A DNA stretch of 44,057 nt from Methanogenium sp. MK-MG (GTDB lineage Archaea > Halobacteriota > Methanomicrobia > Methanomicrobiales > Methanomicrobiaceae), in NCBI RefSeq assembly GCF_009914725.1, contig NZ_JAAAWJ010000012.1:1-44057 (forward strand). The letters run 5' to 3'. The number at the start of each line of letters is the position of its first letter. The first letter of the stretch is position 1. This document shows positions 1 to 7,545 of the stretch, in pieces. Below the pieces are notes generated by a model. It worked only from the letters and a program-made list of their open reading frames with translations. It had not been told where the DNA came from and did not search any database. A program made the translations under genes and the position numbers.

Positions 1-598
1 ATCGCGAGTAAGCGTTACAACATATTTCCTCATTGATGAAGATATAAATCGCTCATATTACATTATTGTTACGTCGGTTTATGTTTGACCCGGCACTAGA
101 ATAATTGTATCACTTATTGTATCTCCCATATTATTTTTAGTGTCATTAAGGGCAATTAATGTATCATATTTGGTATCGATATTGGTGTTAAAGATGTATT
201 TCAGGTATGCAGTTCAAGAGATGTTTGGTGAAATGAATGCATAAAATGAATCTAATAGTCTTCAATCTTTCAGAAATAGATGATGAAGAACCGAAAGAAA
301 ATGCCTTAGAAATGGTAAAGGGAATAATTTTTAGGGTTATTGAATTGGTAATCTTAAAATGCATAGGGGATGTATTCGGCACCTAGTATTGTGAAACTCC
401 AAATTCCGATTTGGTTTTTGGTTATCGAATATTTTTCATTTAGATGATAAGACAAAATGGATTATTGATTTTGTATTTATAATTGAACATAACATATTTG
501 CTATGCATTATTCATTGCGAAATCATTCAGCTTATCAATTATATTACCCACCCCATCCTTCCCCTCTTTCCTAAGTGAATTTTCAAGATAGAATTAAT
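1..598. other. AT-rich stretch without a convincing gene
   Basis: No open frame here has a credible start, ribosome binding site or recognisable protein. The only frame of note is a short one on the minus strand at roughly 505-590, coding about 28 residues that look like the tail of some protein (Lys/Glu rich, ending in a stop near 505); I cannot name it. The base composition is much more AT-rich than the genes downstream, as expected for decayed or intergenic DNA. Confidence 0.5.
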
Positions 599-679
599 TT
601 TTCCTGCCTGCATATCATGAAGGAATCCCACATGTGCATCAAGCCCTACACTGTTGATGACTCGCAGACACTCAGCTTT
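599..679 (-). pseudogene. cas1: cas1 relic, middle part
   Basis: A 27-codon stretch on the minus strand reads AECLRVINSVGLDAHVGF followed by LHDMQAGK. This is the hallmark central part of the Cas1 integrase, where family members carry an AE-x-x-R-AIN-x-VGLDP-x-VGFLH block ending in GK. It has no start and loses similarity immediately after the GK. Cas1 is the CRISPR spacer-acquisition integrase; nothing else of a CRISPR locus (array, cas2) is visible nearby. The part of Cas1 that should follow directly after GK lies 1.7 kb away at 2383-2618 on the same strand, but in the wrong order. Identification rests on motif memory, not on an alignment search. Confidence 0.72.
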
Positions 680-775
680 AGTAGTGCAGATACAATGGTT
701 AACATGCAGTTAATCTGATGATAGCATATTTTATCGCAATCGATACGAAAGAAAGGAAGAGGAGGGTGAAATAAC

Positions 776-1159
776 ATGGCTATAAATCAAATTCACACGG
801 ATGCAGATACTATTGACTATGATTATGAAAATGACAGTCTTTTTCTCTTTACCAAAGGGGCCGAACATAAGCACTCGCTGGTTATAGACAATATCATCAT
901 TGATTTCGGTGAAGGAAATTATATCAAGGGCGTGGAGATACAGAACGCCTCTAAAAGATTTGGTGTCTCAAAATATGCACTCACTAAATTTCGTCAAATT
1001 AACGTCAACCTGAATGTCTCAAGTGAAAAATTAGAGCTGAATATAACACTCATTCTTGAAATACGAAATAAAAATCTCCCGAAAGCCATCACTGCAGCAG
1101 ATATCAACGAATTCAATATTCCATCCGGAACAATGGCCATGTCGTCCGGAATGTGTTGA
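776..1159 (+). CDS. DUF2283 domain protein
   Basis: The 127-residue protein has the DUF2283 signature near its start: an aspartate/tyrosine-rich YDYENDSLFL strand, then VIDNIIIDFGEGNYIKGVEI, which in this family is normally V-x-x-N-x-x-x-D-x-D-x-x-G-x-x-x-G-IEI-L-x-AS. Residues 1-60 cover the domain; the remaining 67 residues are longer than in most members and contain alternating beta strands with no motif I know. The function of DUF2283 proteins is unknown; many sit next to toxin-antitoxin genes. A strong ribosome binding site (GGAGGGTGA) precedes the ATG by six bases, so the gene is probably expressed although both flanks are decayed. Soluble, probably cytoplasmic. Confidence 0.8.
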   Translation: MAINQIHTDADTIDYDYENDSLFLFTKGAEHKHSLVIDNIIIDFGEGNYIKGVEIQNASKRFGVSKYALTKFRQINVNLNVSSEKLELNITLILEIRNKNLPKAITAADINEFNIPSGTMAMSSGMC

Positions 1160-1750
1160 AAACGAACAATCATTTTTTTGTTGCTGATAATTTTTGTTGC
1201 TGAGAACATCACTCCGGCAACACGGGTTCAATACCATCAGAAGAGGTCTCTGCATATTTTTAGGGTCAGGATGAGTGTCACACGGTATCCGGTATATTTG
1301 TCAGGCATGTAGTATTGAGTATTGAGAACCGGGCCGGTGTGCCTCCCTCTTTCCCGATAAGACAAACTCATCACTCAGTTTAAGTAACGTTTAAGCAACG
1401 CATAAATAACCCCCAAAACAGGCCCGAACCCCGGAAAAACGCATCCACACAGACGGCCGGAGCGGGCCTTTCTCTCCCAAAGACAACCCATACATCCTCT
1501 CAAAATATCCGCGAATAGCACCCCCGTATTCGTCTGTAATCCTTTGGATATTTCGCAAATAACAGCCATTACATGCATCTTTTCCCGGCATTAAATACGT
1601 GACCAAAAGAGGCCGGAAATGAGCAGGAAAACGTGTATTTTACCCCCTAATTCCCAAAAATATGGAACGAATACACCCCCTGTGCCAGCCAATCCCAACT
1701 GTTCCTGTTCTCCAACGGGTGCACCCCCGTTTGCGGCATGGAGAACAGGT

Positions 1751-1806
1751 GGCGGCATATGGCGGCAAGTGCAGCAGAATGCAGCAGATGGCGGCAGCTT
1801 CCGCCA
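1751..1806 (+). repeat. Left arm of imperfect long inverted repeat
   Basis: This 56-base arm is built from GGCGG, ATGGCGGCA and TGCAGCAG words and ends in TTCCGCCA. Read on the opposite strand, 2037-2082 has the same words in the same order (GGCGG, ATGGCGGCA, TTGCAGCAG, ATGGCGGCA, TTTCCGCCA) with about ten bases fewer. The arms are about 230 bases apart. The arrangement is typical of the ends of a small non-autonomous element or of a large hairpin; no target duplication is obvious. Confidence 0.6.
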
Positions 1807-2036
1807 TCATACAAAGCGACGATATTGCTTTGTTCGCTCTCTTCGGCCAAAATTGCGCCGGAAGCAATCTGGGTGGTGGAAAATCCCTGAGCTCAGGCAC
1901 CCGAACCCGCATTAGCATGGGAGATGTCCTGATGCTGTGGGGTCTCATTCTTCCGCAATATCCTCTTCTCTTGAAGAAGCGTCTCTCTATACTCTCTTAG
2001 ATCTGTATCATTCGGTTGGAATGCCCGATTTTATCC

Positions 2037-2082
2037 TGGCGGAAAGTGCCGCCATGCTGCTGCAAGATGCCGCCATTCCGCC
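2037..2082 (-). repeat. Right arm of imperfect long inverted repeat
   Basis: This is the reverse-complement partner of 1751-1806, sharing the GGCGG, ATGGCGGCA, TGCAGCAG and TTTCCGCCA words in matching order. It lies immediately before the end of the decayed MFS permease gene, so the element may have landed in or next to that gene. Confidence 0.6.
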
Positions 2083-2089
2083 AACGTCA

Positions 2090-2379
2090 CCCCTGCCATC
2101 AGTCGGGAGGTGTTCGCCCCCATCGTCTCGCCATCCCCTGCGCCAACAATAACACCGGCTGTTTCAGCCAGAAGCCCGTCAGGTTCCGGAAGTGGATTGA
2201 AAAAATAGTATCAGCTAAAAAACCGGTGACTGCAAAGGCTATGATGGAGCCGGGATAGGTAACCATTGAAATAATTGACCACACCCGCCCCTGTTTTCTG
2301 TTGTCGATATTTTTCAGGATCAACACTTCAATAGAGGTGTTAATGAAAGGCAGGGTGGCAAAAAATGTAAATCCTGCCA
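2090..2379 (-). pseudogene. MFS permease relic, C-terminal part, frameshifted
   Basis: On the minus strand the frame starting near 2379 reads like a major-facilitator permease: FATLPFINTSIEVLILKN, then QGRVWSIISMVTYPGSIIAF and AVTGFLADTIF. After that the reading must jump one frame to continue with NPLPEPDGLLAETAGVIVG, which matches the family's N/E-PLL-x-x-GG-x-LA-x-x-x-G-x-x-x-G-x-G segment near the last membrane helices. The upstream nine or so helices are missing, so the gene is dead. Its broken 5' side abuts the cas1 relic with no space. Members of this family are drug or macrolide efflux-type exporters in the cytoplasmic membrane; substrate unknown. Confidence 0.68.
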
Positions 2380-2382
2380 GTG

Positions 2383-2618
2383 TTCAATATCGCCCTTCAG
2401 CGCCATCACATAACTCCCCATCAGCTCGTTGCCCTGATACCCTTACCGTCTTGTTGAACCATGCGTTCACCTTCTTCCGTGCACCCGGTGGGTCTCAAGC
2501 CTCAGTGCATAGTCCCAGTCCTGACAACATCCTTCGCGGTCGTGTCCCGTTCAACAAGGTTGATAACTGCCAGGTCAACAAGAAACCGGAACAACTCCTG
2601 CATGTCATATGCATTTTT
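2383..2618 (-). pseudogene. cas1: cas1 relic, C-terminal half, frameshifted
   Basis: The minus strand encodes an uninterrupted run of about 34 residues, NAYDMQELFRFLVDLAVINL then VERDTTAKDVVRTG. This is the Cas1 segment that follows the GFLH-x-GK block, where family members read SL-x-YD-x-QE-x-FR-x-x-VD. Further pieces follow in shifting frames: YALRLE, GARKKVNAWFNKTVR, and YQGNELMGSYVMALK, in the order found in Cas1 (RL-x-P-x-G-x-x-x, A-W-x-N-K-x-V, YQGKE-x-x-WSY). At least three frameshifts and a small deletion are needed, so it is a relic. The preceding part of Cas1 lies at 599-679. Confidence 0.75.
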
Positions 2619-2866
2619 ACATTATGCATAAAATGAATTCTCGGATGAAGGATGAGTGAGAGCAAGGAATGTGATATTTTTCGCCATTAACGGTATAACC
2701 CCGAACACAAGATAAGGATTATCGTTATCTCGTGATTATTGAACCTCTGAAAAAGGTTCGAATTATACCCTTCTCGCTGCCTGAACGGGAAGTTGGTGGC
2801 GAGATCGACACTTCACCCTTTGAGAGAAGGACATAAATAAGATTTCGAGGAATAAGCAGTTGAAAT

Positions 2867-3505
2867 ATGAAAATTACTATCATCTATGACAATACTGTTT
2901 TTCGGAAAGATCTTCAGGCAGACTGGGGTTTTTCCGCATTGGTGGAAGTTGAAAATGTTCCCAGTATATTGTTTGATACTGGGGGAAATGGGAAAATTTT
3001 GCTCAGTAATATGGAAAAACTGGGAATTGATCCCTCATCTATCGACGAAGTTTTCATTTCCCATGCCCATTTTGACCATACAGGAGGGCTAACTGATTTT
3101 TTGGCCAAAAATAAAAGAGCAAAAATCTATGTTCCGCCATCCTTTCATGGAGTAACAGGAAGAGATGTGATTCCCATACCTCAACCAGCCAAAATTCATG
3201 AAAATATATTTTCTACCGGTCAATTAGAAGGAATTGAACAAAGTCTGGGGGTTAAAACCGACAAGGGAATTGTAATTATTGTCGGTTGTTCTCACCCTTA
3301 TATGGGTACGATTCTGGATACAGCGAGGCAATTTGGCAAAATCTATGGAATCATTGGAGGACTCCATGGGTTCAGTGACTATGAATTATTTTGGGATTTG
3401 GAATTACTTTGTCCCGTTCATTGCACCCAACACATAGCCGAACTTAAAAGACTTTATCCTGAAAAATATATTACAGGCGGAGCCGGAAAGGTAATTGAGA
3501 TTTAG
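2867..3505 (+). CDS. Metallo-beta-lactamase-fold hydrolase
   Basis: The 212-residue protein has the metal-binding motif HAHFDH at residues 66-71, a FDTGG strand at 36-40, a second histidine in GCSHP (about 142), GGLHG near 163-167, and CPVHCT near 181-186. This pattern is that of the MBL subfamily annotated as 7,8-dihydropterin-6-yl-methyl-4-(beta-D-ribofuranosyl)aminobenzene-5'-phosphate synthase-like proteins, which act on phosphorylated or pterin-type substrates; the substrate of this member is unknown. It is shorter than the usual 250-280 residues, the loss falling in the segment around residues 105-120 before the second metal motif. All metal ligands appear present, so it is probably active and cytoplasmic. 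There is no strong ribosome binding site; the ATG at 2867 is the first start in the frame. Confidence 0.8.
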   Translation: MKITIIYDNTVFRKDLQADWGFSALVEVENVPSILFDTGGNGKILLSNMEKLGIDPSSIDEVFISHAHFDHTGGLTDFLAKNKRAKIYVPPSFHGVTGRDVIPIPQPAKIHENIFSTGQLEGIEQSLGVKTDKGIVIIVGCSHPYMGTILDTARQFGKIYGIIGGLHGFSDYELFWDLELLCPVHCTQHIAELKRLYPEKYITGGAGKVIEI

Positions 3506-3529
3506 ATATTCCTCCAATAAGATCCACTC

Positions 3530-3676
3530 CGGGGCTGCCCTGCTGCACTCTGTGATTATGACCCCTGCCAACAATCCTTTCGTCGATCACCAGCACAGCG
3601 CCGATGGGGATGCCGCCTTCGGTCAGTCCTTTTTGGCTTCTTCGATAGCGGACTCCATGAATTCATCCGTTGACAT
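3530..3676 (-). pseudogene. Cytosine/nucleoside deaminase relic, N-terminal part
   Basis: The minus strand begins MSTDEFMESAIEEAKK and, after a one-base shift in an A/G run, continues GLTEGGIPIGAVLVIDERIV and GRGHNHRVQQGS. This is the start of yeast-type cytosine deaminase and related zinc nucleoside deaminases (AI-x-EA-x-x-G-x-x-EGGIPIG-x-V-x-V). Similarity stops before the catalytic HAE and PCxxC zinc motifs, so no active protein can result. Both the frameshift and the 3' loss show a dead gene. It lies convergent to the MBL gene. Confidence 0.75.
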
Positions 3677-3751
3677 ATCTCCCATGGAGAGTGATGGCAG
3701 GACTGATGTTGAATGGTGTGATCTTCTGCCGGGCACATTTTAATTAGTTGT

Positions 3752-4072
3752 ATGCAAAGTATGATACTTGTCATACAACAATTTGTCAACCGTGAACAGG
3801 AACTTGATTTTCTCAATCGCAAATATGCTGAAAATTCGCCTCAGATGATCGTCCTCTATGGAAAAAGAAAGATTGGGAAGACTGAACTCATAAAAAAATT
3901 CATGGAAGACAAAGAGGGGGTATATATCCTCTGCACAAATGACAGCGTACAAGAGAATGTCAAAGAGATGAAGGATAAATTTGCCAGTCTCACCGGAAAA
4001 AATTATTTCAGGGATATTAATCCCTCATCTTTTTATGAACTCTTTCAATCACTGTCCCTGAAAGACATATGA
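3752..4072 (+). pseudogene. Archaeal AAA ATPase, N-terminal fragment
   Basis: The 106-residue frame starts with FVNREQELDFLNRKY and has a Walker A motif in LYGKRKIGKTELIKKF, followed by VYILCTND. This is the beginning of the large archaeal STAND-like/AAA family (ATPase plus DUF234-type C-terminal domain), whose members are normally 400-480 residues. The frame stops after about 106 residues, before Walker B and the C-terminal DNA-binding or nuclease-like part, so it is truncated. About 45 codons open at 4078-4215 do not restore the family. An alternative start is the ATG at 3761. Confidence 0.72.
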
Positions 4073-4366
4073 TAATTGGAACTACCGGGTAATGTGACGA
4101 AGGTTCTGAAAAAAACCGAAGACGCCCTGTATTCAACATTGATTTGGAACAAGAAGGCAAAGGACAAAAATACCATACGAGTTATTACAAGACCAGACCC
4201 CTGCCGTTCTTATATGTGAAGCATCTCTATCAGAAGTGGCCTTAATGCTATTATAAGTGAAGCTTCCGCTACCCTCCGGATACGAGCATTTTGCGACTCG
4301 CATAGCTATATTCGTTTTATCAGCCCTTAAATGAAAAAGAAAAAATAGTTCGATATTTCAGGCGAC
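4073..4366. other. Non-coding remains after the ATPase fragment
   Basis: No frame here has a start or a recognisable product. One open stretch at about 4078-4215 on the plus strand codes roughly 45 lysine-rich residues without an initiator and may be decayed coding sequence of unknown origin. Confidence 0.4.
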
Positions 4367-4504
4367 TCACTTGAGCTTTTTGTTGAGTTTCTTAAGTTTC
4401 TTCGCGGCTGCCTGGCTGCCTCCAGCCGCCTGCTTTGAGAGTACTTCTGCTTTGGCCGCTTTCGCTTTGTTTTTCTTCCCTAAATCTTTCTTACTCAATG
4501 CCAT
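4367..4504 (-). CDS. Lysine-rich small basic protein (45 residues)
   Basis: A 45-codon frame starts MALSKKDLGKKNKAKAAKAE and ends KKLKKLNKKLK, with about one third lysine, many alanines and no aspartate beyond residue 7. An excellent ribosome binding site (AGGAGAT) lies eight bases before the ATG, which is the main support that this short frame is real. The C-terminal half is a predicted amphipathic or charged helix. Such composition suits nucleic-acid or ribosome binding, but I know no named family and do not assign a function. It stands alone, with DUF5661 upstream on the same strand about 255 bases away. Confidence 0.66.
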   Translation of the reverse strand: MALSKKDLGKKNKAKAAKAEVLSKQAAGGSQAAAKKLKKLNKKLK

Positions 4505-4759
4505 ACAGTTTAATCTCCTAGCCTTAGCCGTGTTTTATCCATTTCTTTTCTTCATATAAACCTGTATTGTTGTAGGAACCTGAAAAAGCTTCGAATAAAC
4601 GAAATGCTGACCGATTCAACTGTTGTTTTACCATTTTTTGTTCTCCGATAAAACAACCCATTACCATCCGGTATACGGGAAAACATAATCTGAGAACGGG
4701 ATTATTTCCCGGCACTCTCCGGTTCTGACACCAAATACAAAAAAAGAGGAATCGTTTTT

Positions 4760-5035
4760 TCAGGATTGTTTATCCCAGAATTCTTCAGCCTCGGTCTCCA
4801 TTTTTTCGAGCCTTTCGTAGTAGTCGGGGAATTCGTTCAGATGAGCGAGGGCGATTTTCCCTGTCATCAGGGGATCGTCATCCGTCACGTTTGTGCTGGA
4901 GTTTATCAGCCCGTGTTCAAGCTCCACGTTCATTCCCGCCGTAAATTCATCGACGGAAAATTTGTCCCATCTGATTCCGAGTTTTCCCCCGATCTCCTTA
5001 CCTTCGGTTGTTGTGAATATCTTTTTACCGCTCAT
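4760..5035 (-). CDS. DUF5661-type small protein
   Basis: The 91-residue protein carries the features I associate with DUF5661: FSVDEFTAGMNVELEHGLIN near residues 26-46, NVTDDDPLMTGKIALAHLNE in the middle and a C-terminal acidic helix PDYYERLEKMETEAEEFW. Proteins of this kind are small, soluble and of unknown function, found in bacteria, viruses and archaea. A GGAG ribosome binding site precedes the ATG. The gene is monocistronic as far as visible. Confidence 0.75.
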   Translation of the reverse strand: MSGKKIFTTTEGKEIGGKLGIRWDKFSVDEFTAGMNVELEHGLINSSTNVTDDDPLMTGKIALAHLNEFPDYYERLEKMETEAEEFWDKQS

Positions 5036-5266
5036 AAAACCACTCCGTTTTTTTAAGGATGTGGTTATTGGGTGATATACCTGTTGCCTCCAAATCCCCC
5101 GATGAAATGAACGAGGTCGTTTTTGAACAGAGGAACACTCCGCTCGCAGGGTTCAGTAATATCTGGCTTCTGTTGTCATAGTAAAGGAAGACCATTGACC
5201 AGAGGATTATTGGAGAATCAGTTTGGCGGCCATACGGCTACCATCAGACCCCGGCCCGTATCTCTT

Positions 5267-5410
5267 TTAGAGAAACAAACCCACGATCTTGAATAGTATG
5301 AGCAATATCCCCGACACAATACAGGCCAACCCGACATTATGACAGCACCGGTTATGCCGTGTGCAGAGAATCACGCCGACGACGAAAACAAGAATGAGAA
5401 TCGGAATCAT
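5267..5410 (-). CDS. Possible small two-helix membrane protein
   Basis: A 47-codon frame on the minus strand encodes two hydrophobic stretches: MIPILILVFVVGVILC at residues 1-16 and VGLACIVSGILLILFKIVGL at about 26-45. They are separated by a short loop with Arg, His and paired Cys (TRHNRCCHN). The design is that of small integral membrane proteins. There is no clear ribosome binding site, and I know no family, so it is a candidate rather than a firm gene. Everything else between 5040 and 5640 appears non-coding. Confidence 0.42.
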   Translation of the reverse strand: MIPILILVFVVGVILCTRHNRCCHNVGLACIVSGILLILFKIVGLFL

Positions 5411-5650
5411 TTGCAAATCAGAGTTATACTGCGGTGGGGTCTGCCTTGTGTATATCGGAACGGCATTCTGCTCTGGGAAAAGTAATGATACGAATAGTTT
5501 GGGTACGCAAACCGATGTCCTATCCGGGGACTCATCTTTCCTCCATTCATGAGATACTATCGATTAAACCATTCCCTGGAGAGCCGGGCTCATGATCGAC
5601 AGGGGCTTCATCACCATTAATGTAAAGTAATCAGACAGGAAGATTACCTT

Positions 5651-5854
5651 ATGAAATTACGTGTCATTCTTGAACCCAGTGAAGAGGGGGGATATACGGT
5701 GTTTGTACCGGGACTTCCCGGCTGTATCAGTGAAGGGGATACACGGGAAGAAGCATTACACAATATCAGGGAAGCTATCGCACTTTATCTGGAACCCATA
5801 GAAGACGATGCGATTTTCAGTGATACTGCCGAGCAGATTGAGATTGCGGTATGA
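5651..5854 (+). CDS. hicB: HicB-family antitoxin
   Basis: The 67-residue protein is a typical short HicB: residues 4-30 form the beta strands VILEPSEEGGYTVFVPGLPG, followed by CISEGDTREEALHNIREAIA and LYLE. This is the partial RNase-H-like fold that binds and neutralises HicA. The separate DNA-binding domain seen in longer HicB proteins is missing, so operon autoregulation, if any, may need the complex. The ribosome binding site AGGAAGA lies seven bases upstream. The stop overlaps the hicA start by four bases (ATGA), showing translational coupling in hicB-hicA order. Confidence 0.88.
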   Translation: MKLRVILEPSEEGGYTVFVPGLPGCISEGDTREEALHNIREAIALYLEPIEDDAIFSDTAEQIEIAV

Positions 5855-6078
5855 ACTATATGCCCAGTCTGAATTATGACAAACTCATCATCGCTCTTCA
5901 AAGGGACGGATGGGTCGTTGTCCGTCAGCGGGGCAGCCATATCCGTATGCAAAAACACACGCAAACAGAAACTCTGAAGCTGACGGTTCCTGCCCATAAA
6001 CCAATCAAACGATCTACCCTGTCACACATACTAAAGCAGGCTCATATGACTATTGAAGAGCTGAATGAGCTTATATAA
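5851..6078 (+). CDS. hicA: HicA-family mRNA interferase toxin
   Basis: The 75-residue protein has the double-stranded-RNA-binding-like HicA fold: LIIALQRDGWVVVRQRGSHI followed by RMQKH, with the catalytic histidine in GSH at about residue 30, and a C-terminal PAHKPIKRSTLSHILKQA. HicA toxins cleave mRNA when freed from HicB. It begins inside the last codons of hicB; a second in-frame ATG four codons later (5860) gives the more usual family start but the overlapping ATG fits coupling. Active-site and length look intact, so the pair is probably functional. The stop lies inside the upstream part of the methyltransferase frame. Confidence 0.88.
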   Translation: MNYMPSLNYDKLIIALQRDGWVVVRQRGSHIRMQKHTQTETLKLTVPAHKPIKRSTLSHILKQAHMTIEELNELI

Positions 6079-6172
6079 TACAGAATTCTGCCTGGCGGTA
6101 ATGTATTGTAACACACATAAATATGACCATGTAGTGAAGGTGACCATGATCGAAACCCGGGGGAGAACAGAC

Positions 6173-6832
6173 ATGAAGTGGGACACAGAAAAACGGGCCG
6201 CACAATACGATGATCTGGCCGCCCGGACAGTCCCCGACATGAAACATTTCTATGCAACCGTCACAGACGCACTCCCGGAGCAGAGCATGAGGGTGCTCGA
6301 ACTCGGTTGTGGCACCGGCCTTCTCACCGCACGAATACGAAAAGCACACCCGGAGGCCGCTGTCATCTGCATCGATAGTTCGCCAGCGATGCTCGCGGTC
6401 GCCCGGCAAAAACCGGAGCTGGAGGACGTCACCTGGATGCAGGGGGATATCAGGGATCCCTGGCCCACCGGTCCCTTTGACGCCGTGGTGAGCACTTTCT
6501 GTCTCCTCGCACTTGAACCCGACGGGCAGCGGACGGTGCTCAAACGGGCATACCGTACGCTTCGCCCCGGAGGCGTCTGCATCACGGGATGCGTCGTGAG
6601 GCCCGCGACCGCAGAGGAGGAAAAGTGCCAGCTGGCCCGCTGGGAGACGTTCATGCAGGATGCGGGCCTCGACCCGGAAGAAGTCCGGCGGCAGCGTGCA
6701 TCATGGGACGGGGCACGGGCAAGAATACCCACTCCCGACGGGTTCCGGGAGATGCTCAGAGAAGCGGGCTTCACCCGGATCCGGTGCCCGTACCACCGTG
6801 GATTGTATACCGTCTTCGTTGCAGAGCGATGA
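6173..6832 (+). CDS. Class I SAM-dependent methyltransferase
   Basis: The protein of 219 residues from this start carries the SAM-binding motif I VLELGCGTGLL at about residues 42-52, motif II VICIDSSPAML, and post-motifs WMQGDIRDPW and FDAVVSTFCLLAL. LRPGGVCITG is the usual strand before the C-terminal cap. These are the features of small-molecule methyltransferases of the Methyltransf_11/25 group; the substrate cannot be told. The frame extends upstream to 6065, but that would overlap hicA. ATG 6173 is preceded by GGGGGAG, while ATG 6146 has GGTGA only two bases away, so I chose 6173. The gene is GC-richer than its left neighbours. Confidence 0.83.
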   Translation: MKWDTEKRAAQYDDLAARTVPDMKHFYATVTDALPEQSMRVLELGCGTGLLTARIRKAHPEAAVICIDSSPAMLAVARQKPELEDVTWMQGDIRDPWPTGPFDAVVSTFCLLALEPDGQRTVLKRAYRTLRPGGVCITGCVVRPATAEEEKCQLARWETFMQDAGLDPEEVRRQRASWDGARARIPTPDGFREMLREAGFTRIRCPYHRGLYTVFVAER

Positions 6833-6899
6833 GACACAGGAAGGGGGAAAACAGGCATGTATCTTATCAGCGTGAATGTGAAATGATCAGATCATGATA

Positions 6900-7419
6900 A
6901 TGCACGAACCGTCCGTTCTTCAGGGGGTATGTCGCCATCGCCTGTGAGTGCTGTCAGTGCGGCAACTGCTGCAGCCACATGCAGCTCGTCCATACCATCA
7001 CGGAAGACCGCGGCAACTACACATTTATCGTCTACAACTACTATTCCGGAGACGTGAAGGAAGTCCGGGTTGATGCGGACAAGACTGCCCTCTTTGAAGA
7101 CAGAAGCAGTCTTGAGAGACTCCCGGAAGCATGCCCCTTTCTGAGGTTTGACACAGAAACCGGAAAGGCGTGGTGCACAGTTCATCAGACCCGCCCGGAC
7201 ATATGCCGCGATTACTGCTGCTGGCGACTGCTCATTTGTGATGCACAGGGACGGCGGGCCGGGCGTGTGTTGTATCAGCGTACCTTTCTCACGGACAATG
7301 CCGCACTCGGCGAGCTCTGGGAGCAGATGAAACCGAAACTGTTCGGGCTTGATGACAGGGAATGGGATGATGCCGTCATCAGTATTCTCACGAAAGCCGG
7401 CTACCGTGTGCGGGAGTAG
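6900..7419 (+). pseudogene. YkgJ-type cysteine-cluster protein with frame disruption
   Basis: From 6979 a 146-residue frame contains CPFLRFDTETGKAWCTVHQT then RPDICRDYCCW, the second half of the CxxCxxCC zinc/iron-cluster family (YkgJ, PF03692). The first half, CECCQCGNCC, lies directly upstream in the same frame at about 6943-6972 but that frame has no start codon. ATG 6900 opens MHEPSVLQG in a frame one base off. Removing one G from the run of five at 6923-6927 joins MHEPSVLQG to YVAIACECCQCGNCC. Thus either the gene carries a one-base insertion, or the read has an error, or translation slips. The family probably binds a metal; the role is unknown. Confidence 0.68.
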
Positions 7420-7477
7420 CTGCAAAAAAGACGAAAGGAACCGATTCACCTGCACATCCCGCAGAGCTACAGAGAAT

Positions 7478-7545
7478 GTGTCAACTACTCACGACTAAAG
7501 TCGTGGTTTTCCTGCCTGTTTTGATCGTGAAATTCCTGAAAGAAA
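7478..7545 (-). mobile_element. IS200/IS605-type right end with tnpB tail
   Basis: The sequence CACGACT-AA-AGTCGTG at 7490-7505 forms a perfect seven-base-pair hairpin followed, on the minus strand, by GTAGTTGACA. This is the usual right-end hairpin of IS200/IS605 and IS1341-type elements. Reading into it on the minus strand gives SRSKQAGKPRL and a stop inside the hairpin, just where TnpB proteins of such elements end. The rest of tnpB is absent. A nearly matching sequence is found at 16440-16500. Confidence 0.7.

Larger units (their letters stand above)
1160..2089. other. GC-richer non-coding stretch with inverted repeat
   Basis: Several overlapping open frames of 60-110 codons occur here on both strands, but none has a ribosome binding site or a protein I recognise, and they shadow one another. 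A short direct repeat of TTTTTGTTGCTGA occurs twice just after the DUF2283 gene (about 1175-1205). The second half contains the two arms of an imperfect long inverted repeat, listed separately. I see no RNA gene. Confidence 0.5.

Noticed and set aside
1640-2000. Overlapping frames of about 100 codons on both strands
   Set aside because: They shadow each other, have no ribosome binding site, no known domain, and cover an inverted repeat.
4078-4215. Open stretch after the ATPase fragment
   Set aside because: No start codon and no similarity to the missing ATPase part, so not called as gene or as part of it.
4524-4715. 63-codon minus-strand frame upstream of the lysine-rich protein
   Set aside because: No ribosome binding site, no recognisable content; it would overlap the strong ribosome site region of the smaller gene.
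6250-6858. Long minus-strand frame of about 200 codons
   Set aside because: It lies fully under the methyltransferase gene, codes Arg/Ser/Pro-rich sequence typical of antisense shadow, and has no ribosome binding site.
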